64,000 nt of DNA. It comes from Dermanyssus gallinae (Eukaryota > Arthropoda > Arachnida > Mesostigmata > Dermanyssidae). The stretch is taken from NCBI GenBank assembly GCA_003439945.1, contig QVRM01001782.1:1901501-1965500 (forward strand). The letters are read 5' to 3'. The notes under the pieces are model-generated. The model did not search any database and had not been told where the DNA came from. It saw nothing but the letters and a program-made list of their open reading frames with translations. Of the stretch, positions 17,602 to 26,166 are shown in pieces (the first letter of the stretch is position 1; each line of letters begins with the position of its first letter). The translations under genes were made by a program, and so were the position numbers.

Positions 17602-18789
17602 TTTTTTTAAATAAATATACGTATATGATGGCATCATAGGTAAAATGTATTTCTGCTTGGTACGTTATAAAGATACCTTGCGTCGAGGTTATTTAGGTCA
17701 ATTCCAAGGGCAGAGTAGTCTGTTTCGCTAATGGCACGCCAGCCCAATTTAGGTCTTCAAAGAACCAACACTTGAAGATGCTATTACAGCTAAAATAGTT
17801 GTCAAACGAAGGGTTGCTAGATGAAACATTAGCGGTTAAATAAAACGGTCTATCACCAGAAATGAACAAGGCAAAAAACACTTAGTCAAGTTTGTGCACC
17901 TCCTCCTCAAGACGTACATTGTTACGGAAGAACATAATTAGCCATGGACGGTATCGAAGCTTAGCATTATATTCTTAAAGTAATACATTTAGATTTTCAA
18001 CCAACTAACAAACAAAATGAGTATGTATCATCTTTCAGTTTCATCAATCAGTATTCAAATATCTGTCCTCCATCATCACACTTTACAAATCCAACGGCGA
18101 CTCTTACTCTGTTTATTCGCCTCCAAACTTTTCGAATAACAATTTCGAATGGCAAAGCTTAGCTCCTGCCTGCCATTCGTGGAGAAACTACGTTTTTAGT
18201 GACTTTTAGGATGGCTTTTTGTCTTGCAAAGCTTGTGGTAGCAATGTACTTTTTAATCTATACGTACAATCTAATAGCTCGTGAAGACTTTGCTATAACA
18301 GCTTTTCTGAGATATCTAGGGTTTCCCAAACAGTCCTTGTGGCAGCATGGCCGCTGGCCCTCAGCGGTATATGATTTATCATCTATTCTCGTTGAGCATT
18401 GCCCAAAGAAAATCCGACCACCGCCAGGAATCGAACCGGCGATAACCTGGTAGATGACAACCATGACTAGCGAACTAGTCCCCACCTAGACCACGCCCCC
18501 ACACGTCTCCTCGGTGTGCATCGATGCATCTGTCCAGGCTCCGCGACTATTATGAGCCGGTAGAACATGTCGCATGTTTCACTAGGTGTTCTCGGCTACC
18601 AACACCAATTGTGCATCACTAACTGATTATTCTACTTAAGACTGCCACGCCAGAATGGGCCCGCCGCGGAATACTATAGATCTTGGACCTTCCACAATAA
18701 ATCTTCTTGCCGTCTACTTCTCATGGAATTATCAGGTGCATTAGTTGCTTCTGCATATCATTTGAATATGTGTTATATTAGAGATTATG

Positions 18790-18834
<45 letters not shown>

Positions 18835-18839
18835 CATAC

Positions 18840-18875
<36 letters not shown>

Positions 18876-18971
18876 ATATATAATATATATGCATATATAT
18901 GTATACATATAATATATATATATATATATGCATATATATGTATACATATATATATATATATATATATATGT

Positions 18972-19040
<69 letters not shown>

Positions 19041-19098
19041 TATGTATACATATATATGTATATATATATATATATATATACATATATATGTATACCTA

Positions 19099-19166
<68 letters not shown>

Positions 19167-21487
19167 TGAGCATTTAGAATAACGTTATATTAAGACTATT
19201 CGGAGAAAAGATCTCCGCAATATTTTGAGTCTACCCAGACGAGATACAATACGCGGACGATTTTCATACAGCAAAAACAGTTTGGATTGCATTGGCTCTA
19301 CATGTTCCGCGTGTCATGCATAATGTACAAAATTATCATACTTTCGAGAACGTCATCCTCTCATACATGACACGATCTGTATCTGCAAACTCAGCGCACC
19401 GAACTGGGGCTCGAGCATACCCATCTTACCTCCGCCTAAACTTATCTGGAACGCAATACCAGCTAATATAAGGGCATTAAATACACTCAAAGTTTTCTTT
19501 AAACAGTGGCTGAACATATCTTGTGCAATATTAATCCGTCCTCTGCAACGACCAGATGTAAAAACTACACGCAAGTAGACAGCAGTAGGCGTTTGTCAAA
19601 TGTTGAAAGCAGTAGTAGAAGCCATCCTAAAGCTCACTAAAAAACGTACTTTCTTAACGAAACAATGGTTCAAGGCAGGCTTAACTTACAGTCGCCGCAA
19701 TAAACTAAACAAGTAACGTCGTCGGTATCTTTCTAAAGGGACGTCTAAGGCTACATGCTTTAAAAATAGTTCTGACTTGGCATTACAGTCCCCGACGTTT
19801 GAACAGCCTAAATCGACAGCCATACGCACGCTTCCAAATGCAACCCAACATAGGTTTCCCACGCTCCCATGCGTTTTCGCAAATTGTATTGCCAATACGA
19901 GTTGTTACCCAATGACAGCCTTGCCATCAATAGTGCAACCCAAGTCTCTGCAGCCTAAACAGTGTATTCTCTGTCCCTTTCGAGGTCTTTCTCAATCTCT
20001 GTGCATTGCTGTGCTGTCTTTTAGTTCGTCATCCTCATAATAGGTAAGTCAAAAAGTTCGTCGGCTTTCTGGGACCACATTTTTTAAATTCCCGCGCTCT
20101 GCAGCAGGGCCGCCTGAGCGCGCGGCTGGGTGTTTACATTCAGGAGCAGACCCGTGGCGGCGCGATGGTATACCGGTTCCAACTTTACCGTTTCGTTACA
20201 TACACGTTAGAAAGTCTGTGCATGTGTACACAGTTTTGATCAAAATGTCAATGAGACCGTAGTCTTGGAATACAGCCGGGATCAAACACGACGGCAGTAA
20301 AGATAATAGCAAATATCTGAATATTTAAAGATGGTAGAACACTGGAAAGGTAACCAAGTCACCTAAGGTTGGTCCTAATTATTATTAGTATTATTAAAGA
20401 TACTCTGTGTCGTACCAGATGAATTTGACAGTTAAACATCTTCCTACATGAAGAAAACTTTGAAGAAACAAAAAGGCGTGACGTTAACGAATGTGACCGA
20501 AAGAATGCAAAGTATACACAATTTTGCTAATCTAGCCAATAACTTCGACATCAGCGTCATATAAATTGAAAAACCAAAAATACGTATAAACAATAATAAT
20601 GATAATATCATTACAGTGAAATATAATCATATTCTACCCTGGAATCATTACTGGACTAGATCATCAAAGGGAGGAATAATTAGGCGTCGATATGTATCGT
20701 TTTGCGAAGTTCATGCTTCACATCCGACGACAATGGATCCGCGTGGTAGGGTGGAGGTCCTTGCGTTACAACGAGTGAGAGGTCTTTATCGTCCGTTCTA
20801 CAGAATTGCACAGGAGACATATGACGTTTGAACAGTGCACGAGAGCGGGTTTCGGCTAGGAGCGGCATGGCATTCAGATTGCAATAAAAAATAATATCTA
20901 CATTTTCAACATCGCTTTATGAGCTATGTGGACTTATTGTCGACTGAAAGCGACGCACGCCATGGTCGTTGTCCTTATTGTCGTTTTATGACGAATTGTC
21001 GTAGTAGCCACTGACATGTTTCAACGCAATAAGTGCGCGTTAAACACACGCACTTGCATCTAATGATTATTATTATTATTATTAATATTATTATTATCTG
21101 ATTGGTGGTAGCCTAAGCGTTGGTCGGAGACATCCAGCGAGCGGAGCGGCAAGAAAAAAACGTCGCGGAATTCGATGCCTGTGGTCAGCCAAAAACAGAC
21201 CAATTAGAGCGAGTGGACAAACTCTCTTGCTCATCGTTATGCAAGACCGCCACTCTCGAATAAGCACGACTCTCTTCCACCGAGTAAGCATTACCGCCAT
21301 ATTGTTCCAGACGGAGATTTGCGGTAACATTTGCTTTTGGATTGCTGTAAAGGTATCCGTACGCAAGCTGCTTTGCTCATGATTGACGATTCCGCCCTGT
21401 TGCTGGGGGAACAATCGAAATCATCACGTACGCTAGCAACACAGCGAAACGTTGAAGATCGCGTCCAAAACGCATTCCATGCGCTTT

Positions 21488-21531
<44 letters not shown>

Positions 21532-22616
21532 GGAGAGAGAGAGAGAGAATACATAAATGGACTCGCATATTGTGTATCCTCGTTTGCTTGGTGCTAAACT
21601 TGGCCTTACTGTACGAACATCGTACGGAAAGTCGTTTTGCTACCTGCAATTATAGCTAGTCGTTCAGGCTAACGTAAACTATAGAAGAAAAGAGTGCCTT
21701 GGTCTCAATCAGTCTAAAAAGGTTCCGAATAACTGACTTAAATGCGCCTGCAACTTATTAACAGGAAGACGATTGTTCTTCACCAACATAGCGCACCTCA
21801 TTTGAACCGCCCTAGCCTCCCTAAAATGAACGAGCTACACTAGAAAATCATTAGGCAATGGCATACGCCCCACACCTTGCGCCGTTGGACAATAATTTAT
21901 TCGGGGCGCTCAACAAAAGCTTCTGGCATAAAATAATACCTCTTCTGGAGGCAGTGTACAGTGAGCCACAACGTTCCCTCTACTCTGAGAAAGAAAATAG
22001 AGCACAACAAGCTACTTAATCTTTTGAAATCGTTTGTTGAAAGAAAATAAAGCTACTTCAATGACAAAGTGATCTGCGTCAGGTTTGTGTTGGTGTTTTG
22101 TTTTCCAGGTAAGCAAACTTTATGCATGGGTTTACAACTACAACTATACTATACGTATGTATAAAAAATAAATTGTAGCAGTAACTTATGAAAATGGTGA
22201 CGATGACAGCATTTTAGTAGTACTATTAGTACTGTAATGGATGGATGGAAAGCTGGTTTGTTCGGGAAGTTTCATGTCTTGTTATGGCTGATAGTGATAT
22301 TACCGTCTTTGTAGTATTTAAAATGTTAGTATTTAGCATAAAATCGCTTCTATTAAAACATGGTGTGTATCACAAGGGTGTGTGGTACAATCATCATGAT
22401 GGTTGTTGTTGATCGTGCTGATGGTGTTGATAAAGTGACGTGTGAGACGACGATGGCGTGTTGGCATTGACGTACCCTATCTCGTTTTAGTCTGTTGACC
22501 AGCTGTCGATGCTCGTCAAACCAGACCATCCAGTGGAGGGGATATTTGCTACGGCTTTCGGCTGGATCAAGTGCCCCTTCTCCAGCACCCCTCCCACCGC
22601 CACCGCCTTCCGCCAT
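9155..22616 (-). CDS. ANKRD13: ANKRD13-type ankyrin repeat protein (3' end not found)
   Basis: Eight minus-strand exons join in consistent phase: 22616-22476, 16218-15768, 14554-14460, 14115-13948, 13181-13014, 11989-11813, 11092-10948 and 9274-9155, giving at least 488 codons. The family is a set of endosomal/plasma-membrane adaptors that bind ubiquitinated cargo. Residues ~25-130 form ankyrin repeats ([39 protein letters not shown]). The rest matches the GPCR-chaperone-like region, with landmarks [60 protein letters not shown] and [20 protein letters not shown]. Family members are about 520-600 residues, so roughly 50-110 residues with the ubiquitin-interacting motifs are missing here. Intron 1 is about 6.3 kb. 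Identity rests on remembered family landmarks, not alignment. Confidence 0.88.
9788..9859. repeat. (TA)n microsatellite in ANKRD13 intron
   Basis: About 72 bp of TA dinucleotides in intron 7. Confidence 0.95.
9925..10062 (-). mobile_element. tRNA-derived SINE-like element
   Basis: On the minus strand, from 10062, there is an A-box-like CGGCTTAGTGG, a D-arm-like GGCT/AGCC pair, and a perfect T arm (CTGGG TTCGAGA CCCAG) that contains the pol III B box. The acceptor and anticodon stems do not pair properly, so this is not a working tRNA gene. Unrelated sequence continues 3' of the head, as in a SINE. A (TA)n tract abuts its 5' side (10062-10097). Confidence 0.55.
10948..11092 (-). CDS. ANKRD13: ANKRD13 exon 7
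   Basis: 145 nt. Acceptor TTTTCTGGTGTAG, donor GTAAGC at 10947-10942, phase 0 in and phase 1 out. Encodes [18 protein letters not shown] and [20 protein letters not shown], the most conserved part of the family. Confidence 0.93.
11813..11989 (-). CDS. ANKRD13: ANKRD13 exon 6
   Basis: 177 nt, phase 0. Donor GTAAGC at 11812-11807. Encodes [19 protein letters not shown] and [16 protein letters not shown]. The acceptor (CATCAG before 11989) has a poor pyrimidine tract, and the frame stays open further upstream, so this boundary could be a little off. Confidence 0.85.
12223..12280. repeat. (TA)n microsatellite in ANKRD13 intron
   Basis: 58 bp of TA dinucleotides. A smaller tract at 11698-11735 lies in the same gene. 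Confidence 0.95.
12363..12660 (-). pseudogene. Tc1/mariner-superfamily transposase remnant
   Basis: The minus strand reads [20 protein letters not shown] and then [14 protein letters not shown], matching the second-Asp region of Tc1/mariner-superfamily transposases (F-Q-x-DGA-x-AH). Upstream frames ([18 protein letters not shown]) are joined to it only through frameshifts and stops. The first-Asp and third-acidic regions are absent. It lies in intron 5 of the ANKRD13-type gene, next to the (TA)n at 12738-12793. Confidence 0.72.
13014..13181 (-). CDS. ANKRD13: ANKRD13 exon 5
   Basis: 168 nt, phase 0 at both ends. Acceptor CACAG, donor GTGAGG at 13013-13008. Encodes [20 protein letters not shown] and the following segment to HDNDQ. 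Confidence 0.92.
13490..13760 (-). pseudogene. LINE reverse transcriptase C-terminal remnant
   Basis: The minus strand reads [20 protein letters not shown] and then IGPI, followed by degenerate sequence to DAMEYG, with at least one in-frame stop. This resembles the conserved tail of a LINE RT family. The remnant at 38560-39767 has the equivalent motif FCPLAFETLSATGT, so the two probably belong to related elements. It is intronic in ANKRD13. Confidence 0.6.
13816..13880. repeat. interrupted (TA)n in ANKRD13 intron
   Basis: Two TA tracts split by GCGTCTATG. Similar intronic tracts lie at 12738-12793, 12957-12986 and 13427-13444. Confidence 0.9.
13948..14115 (-). CDS. ANKRD13: ANKRD13 exon 4
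   Basis: 168 nt, phase 0 at both ends. Acceptor TTTTGCAG, donor GTATGC at 13947-13942. Encodes the stretch from [16 protein letters not shown] to the diagnostic [16 protein letters not shown]. Confidence 0.92.
14460..14554 (-). CDS. ANKRD13: ANKRD13 exon 3
   Basis: 95 nt. The acceptor ends GTAAG before 14554 with a pyrimidine-rich lead, and the donor is GTGAGT at 14459-14454. Phase 1 in, phase 0 out. Encodes [18 protein letters not shown] downstream CAG was rejected because it breaks the frame. Confidence 0.85.
14555..15767. other. ANKRD13 intron 2
   Basis: 1213 bp. It holds a pyrimidine run of CT repeats at 14803-14831 and a short (TA)n at 15621-15639. No other gene or element was recognised. 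Confidence 0.7.
15768..16218 (-). CDS. ANKRD13: ANKRD13 exon 2
   Basis: The acceptor is TTTCAG just above 16218 and the donor GTAAGT is at 15767-15762. 451 nt: phase 0 in, phase 1 out. It encodes the central ankyrin repeats and the start of the following domain ([34 protein letters not shown]). Confidence 0.92.
16340..16885 (+). repeat. dispersed unknown repeat, copy 2
   Basis: Inverted relative to the copy at 8125-8690. It sits in intron 1 just upstream of exon 2. The open frame from 16339 retains the same peptide landmarks as copy 1 ([25 protein letters not shown]), so the repeat may once have been coding, but no protein family was recognised. Confidence 0.75.
17096..17176. repeat. (TA)n microsatellite
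   Basis: About 81 bp of TA dinucleotides in ANKRD13 intron 1. A second tract of about 48 bp lies at 17550-17597. Confidence 0.95.
18390..18508 (-). mobile_element. second tRNA-derived SINE-like element
   Basis: On the minus strand the sequence GGGGGCGTGGTCTAGGTGGG resembles an A box region, and CGCCGGTTCGATTCCTGGCG resembles a T arm with B box. They are spaced as in a tRNA-Ser/Leu-like head. The 3' sequence runs on as unrelated tail. It differs from the family at 29608, 52504 and 56523. Confidence 0.5.
18787..19163. repeat. compound TA array with TATGTATACATA inserts
   Basis: About 377 bp made of TA dinucleotides. Palindromic TATGTATACATATA or TATGCATATA interruptions recur at irregular spacing of roughly 30-60 bp. 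It lies in ANKRD13 intron 1. Open frames on both strands read only Ile/Tyr/Val/Cys/His from the repeat and are not genes. Confidence 0.95.
19380..19530 (+). pseudogene. LINE 3' fragment
   Basis: The plus strand reads [20 protein letters not shown] followed by KQWL, which resembles the last conserved segment of CR1/Jockey-type RT proteins (W-N-x-x-P-x-x-I ... L-x-x-F). The preceding part is degenerate. Confidence 0.45.
20041..20070 (+). repeat. possible solo mariner end
   Basis: After TA, GGTAAGTCAAAAAGTTCGTC resembles a mariner terminal repeat (compare CAGGTAGTTCAATAAGTTC at 348). No matching right end and no transposase were found nearby. Confidence 0.3.
20100..22352. other. ANKRD13 intron 1, distal part
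   Basis: No gene recognised. It contains (ATT)n at 21067-21100, (TA)n at 21489-21522 followed by a GAGA run, and unassigned open frames at 20616-20831 (+) and 21094-21414 (-) with no recognisable domain. Confidence 0.5.
22476..22616 (-). CDS. ANKRD13: ANKRD13 exon 1 (start codon)
   Basis: The ATG at 22616 sits in a favourable context (GGTGGCATGG). It opens 47 codons: a Gly/Ala-rich N-terminus, then the first ankyrin helix pair ([20 protein letters not shown]). The donor is GTACGT at 22475-22470, phase 0. The frame is open further upstream, but without an ATG. Confidence 0.85.
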
Positions 22617-22860
22617 GCCACCGATGTCACCGTGCCCCCGGCGTCGCCGTTGTTCGCGCGCACGCCTTACCCCCGCCGACCACAACTTCGGCACCTGTCC
22701 GGGCCTGCGCCGGACGTAATCAGTCAACGAAGTCGGAGATTGCGCTGCTGCACGTTCTGTAGGCGTATGAGTCTTCTCTCTCTCTATCTCTCTCTCTCGA
22801 CTTCTGCAGCTGACCCCTGCAGCTGAACAACCGCCTCGTCGAGAATCCGTAGGCCCGAGG
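22617..22860 (-). promoter_or_regulatory. probable ANKRD13 5' UTR/promoter region
   Basis: GC-rich sequence directly upstream of the ANKRD13 start codon. It holds a CT/GA run at 22772-22798 (GAGA on the gene strand). No TATA box or initiator was identified; the assignment is by position only. Confidence 0.4.
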
Positions 22861-24322
22861 TCAGGGGGACGGGGTGACGTAATGTCCGGGGGGGGGGGGA
22901 AGGTGCTGACGGAAGGCCCCCTGGCTGGCGCAAAAGTGAGTCACGGATCTTGTTCACCTCCTACGAATGACTCGCGGATCTTGAGCGGACGGACTACCGG
23001 CTAGCTGAACGGCGGATGCTTTGTCCATCACTCAAGCTCGCAAGTGTGATCTCGACTAGGTCCATAGGACCATGCACAGACACACCCAATCACGCCCAAA
23101 GCATTCACGCACTTACACATACTGATGGCCTGATTCTGATAGCCAGCCACTCTCATTACCAAATGCGGCTACACGCACCAAGGCAGGGCGGGGGGGGAGG
23201 CGATGGTCCGCCCCCGACGAATTGTCCCCACGATGGGTGTTGGTGCTGGTTCAAGCGGTGGTGGTGGCGATGATGATGATGATGGTGGTGATGACCACGA
23301 TACCACAAAACAATAAAGCCGGTAGATGTTGGTTCTGTCTGATGGAGTTGTTGTTGTGGTGGTTGATTCGGTTGTTGTTGATGATGATGATGATGATGAT
23401 GATGATGCTGCTGCTGCTGCTGTGGTCGTTGTTGTTGGATGAGTCAGCTGCAACTGTTGGCTTCAGCGTCAACCGCGTTATGGACAGCATGCAATGCCGT
23501 TGTCATCATTGTGGTCGCTGGTGACGTCGCGTTCGTCGGCGTCACGGTGAGCTATTTCGTGTGGTCTTACATACCGTCACGGAACCAATCAGCTCTCTTC
23601 GTTACCTCCTAGCCGTCACAGGACAACCAACGAAACGTATCATCAGTCAGTCATCCAATCAACCAATCAATCATACGCACACGATGAAAAAAAAGACGTC
23701 GATGACAACAAAGAAGAAGAAGAAGAAGAAGAAGCAGATGCGATTTATCGTAAAAACGCACAAAATCAAGTAGTGTTCACATGCAACTGCAATTAGTCAA
23801 GCATTTATCCATGCGCGACCACAGTTCACAGCCACTCAGCCGGCCCGCTAACCAGCTAATCGAAGTTGTTACTTTCAGCCGTTGCATAATACAATGATGA
23901 CCATCATCATCATCATATCCCGCTGCTAGCAGCTAGCAGCAAACGCAACGGTTCTTTCTGCGTTAGATCGACAGTTGAAGTTGTTCTCTGGTCGTCAGCT
24001 TGTCAGTGGAACTCTCGAACCCGCGTTCTCTCGCATTCTTTGTTGTCTTTGTTGCACAAGATAGCAGCACATCCATCATCACGCATTGAACATGACCGCC
24101 ACAACGACAACGACAACGAGAGAACTTTTCAGTTGAGCAACTCTCAAAACCGCCACCGCCGACTCCCTTCCGAACCCTGGCTGTCGGTGGCCAGTCAGTG
24201 GGGCTAGGAATAAATAGCTTTTGATGCTGCTGTTGCTGTTTTGCTCATAGCCGTCGTTCTCCTTGTACGGTTGCTAAATATAATATATTTAACAACGACA
24301 GTACTAGTACTGTTGCTATATA

Positions 24323-24358
24323 CTTTTCGGGCTGACCCTCAGCCAAGATTTAACGTAC
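24323..24358 (-). repeat. SINE 3'-tail fragment
   Basis: About 36 bp matching only the 3' tail of the tRNA-derived SINE family (plus strand TTTCGGGCTGACCCTCAGCC, then AAGATTTAACGT). The tRNA-like head is absent. Confidence 0.6.
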
Positions 24359-25119
24359 TAATACTACTACTACTGATGGTGTGGAGAGCATGAGTCGTGA
24401 AGGCTCCAGCTCGGGCTGGTCAAGTCTCCATCCAGCAAGACTACCGCTGAAGGCGCCGCGCCCTGCCGAAACGCGACAAACACGCGACCCTCATTCGCCA
24501 CATTGACGCGTGACGAGTTGCTGCTGCTGCCGCCGTCGATTGGGCTACTAAGTCACTCAATTACTCAATCATCCATCCATTCAATCAATCACTCACTCAC
24601 TGGAACCCGGCCTTTCAGCCGTTCAGCCCGCTCTTCCCGCCTCTAGACATTTATTTGCACCAGCTCTTCATCGTCCTCGTCATCATCGTTTTCGTCTTGC
24701 CCCGTTTGGATATGTGCTTGATTGATTGGTCGTTGTCGATATCGATCCTCTATTCTACATGATGATGTTCACACATGCACGTTCAGCATGATCATCATCA
24801 TCATCACCATCATCATATATCGTAGGCAGCATACACTTTGCCTTGTTTCTTCGTGTCTCCTTGTTTTTCGTCCGTCGTCTTTCGGCTCTGTTCGGGCGTT
24901 TCGCCGGGGCGGCCACCAACCACTCACAGATTCACAAGGGCCACTCCACACTACTCCGAATAATGCAGAACACCACCATCTACAACCTTTTTTCTACCTA
25001 CCTACCACACCTATATCAACATCAACAACAACAACAACTACTTGTCACTGACTTACAATCACCCATTCACTTGCCCAATCGCTCCAAACAGTCAGACAGT
25101 ACTGGTCATCATACGACGA

Positions 25120-25720
25120 CCAAAAAACACAGACAGACAGACAGACAAACGGTGGACGAGAGAGGCAAAACTTGTGTTTGTTTGTCTGTCTGTCTGCCTA
25201 GCTGACTGTCTGTCTGTCTGTCTATCTATCTGCCTGCTCCGCCGCCGCCGCCGCCGTAGCCGCCTGTGTGAGAAACCGCCGGAGCCGCCAGGCTAAGGCC
25301 GTGCTGCTTTACTGAGTCAGTAAGTCAAACTGACAGACAGACAGACAGACCGACACAGTGAGGGACAAACGCCTTCCACCCATACACACTCACACGGCCA
25401 GCCAAATACACAGAGAGACAGACAAGCAGACAGATAGACAGGCTGTTTTTTAAGTAAACAAACAAACAGACACCCGGCTCACCGGAGAGAGACCGGAGCA
25501 GAGTGGTGGAGAGAGGCAGAACGACACACGGCCTACGGATTGACAGACAGCAGACAAACAGACACGGCCGGTCAGCCAGACGAGAGACAGAGACACAAAC
25601 AGACGGGCGGACGGAAAGACAGACGACCTGATAAACGACCAGACGACAAGACACACAGACAGATAGACAGACTAACAGAGCGAGAGACAGCCAGACAAAC
25701 AGAGAAAGCGGTAGCAATTA
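25120..25720. repeat. GACA/TCTG tetranucleotide blocks of alternating orientation
   Basis: (CAGA)n-rich DNA at 25128-25150, TCTG-rich at 25183-25232, then CAGA-rich again at 25330-25700. The inverted blocks could pair. Cys/Ser/Val-rich and Asp/Arg-rich open frames on both strands derive from the repeat. Confidence 0.85.
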
Positions 25721-25737
25721 TGGAGGCGCCACAGAAG

Positions 25738-25821
25738 AGAGAGGAGGAGGAAGGCAAGGGAGAGGAGGAGGAAGGCAAGGGAGAGGAGGAGGAAGGCAAG
25801 GGAGAGGAGGAGGAAGGCGAG
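25738..25821 (+). repeat. 21-bp purine minisatellite, 4 units
   Basis: Near-perfect tandem units of GGAGAGGAGGAGGAAGGCAA plus G. All-purine except one C per unit. Confidence 0.93.
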
Positions 25822-26100
25822 CGAGAGAGAAGAGTTAACTGGCTCGATACGCGTCTGCTAAAGTCGGCTCTGTGTGGGGCGGTAGCAGTAACAGCGGCGG
25901 CGGCGAGCCCGGCCGTTTACTTGCTATGCTTCTCTTCTCCTCTTACACCGCCTGCTGCTGCTGCTGCTGTTGTTGTTGTTGTTGTTGTTGAATAACACCA
26001 CAAACAGGTGGACGACGCAGGCAGCGACACTCGGCGGTCAAGCGGGCGATTAAGATCAAAAATTGATTGTGATGATGGCGGCTGATGATGGTCATGATCA

Positions 26101-26166
26101 GTAGTGGTACTGGGGGTGGGGGAAGTGGCACTGGGAGAAGTGGTACTGGGGGTGGGGGAAGTGGTA
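26101..26166 (+). repeat. G-rich minisatellite
   Basis: Units of TGGTACTGGGGGTGGGGGAA plus G separated by TGGCACTGGGAGAAG, about 1.7 repeats of 36 bp. The runs of four or five G are suited to quadruplex formation. Confidence 0.8.

Noticed and set aside
18723..19182. Several overlapping open frames of up to 148 codons on both strands
   Set aside because: They only translate the TA array as Ile-Tyr with occasional Cys, His or Met. The same applies to open frames over the TA tracts at 2176, 3849, 37589, 43395 and 50879.
22495..22826. Plus-strand Pro-rich open frames at the ANKRD13 start
   Set aside because: They are antisense reads of the GC-rich ANKRD13 first exon and leader.
23169..23524. 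Ser/Thr/Asn-rich and Val/Met-rich open frames
   Set aside because: They come from GAT, GTT and CTG trinucleotide repeats, with open frames on both strands and no conserved domain. The same reasoning applies to 41685-42700 and 52812-53650.
25325..25995. Cys/Ser/Val-rich frames that look like secreted proteins
   Set aside because: Their cysteines follow the period of the TCTG tetranucleotide repeat and the frames are open on both strands.
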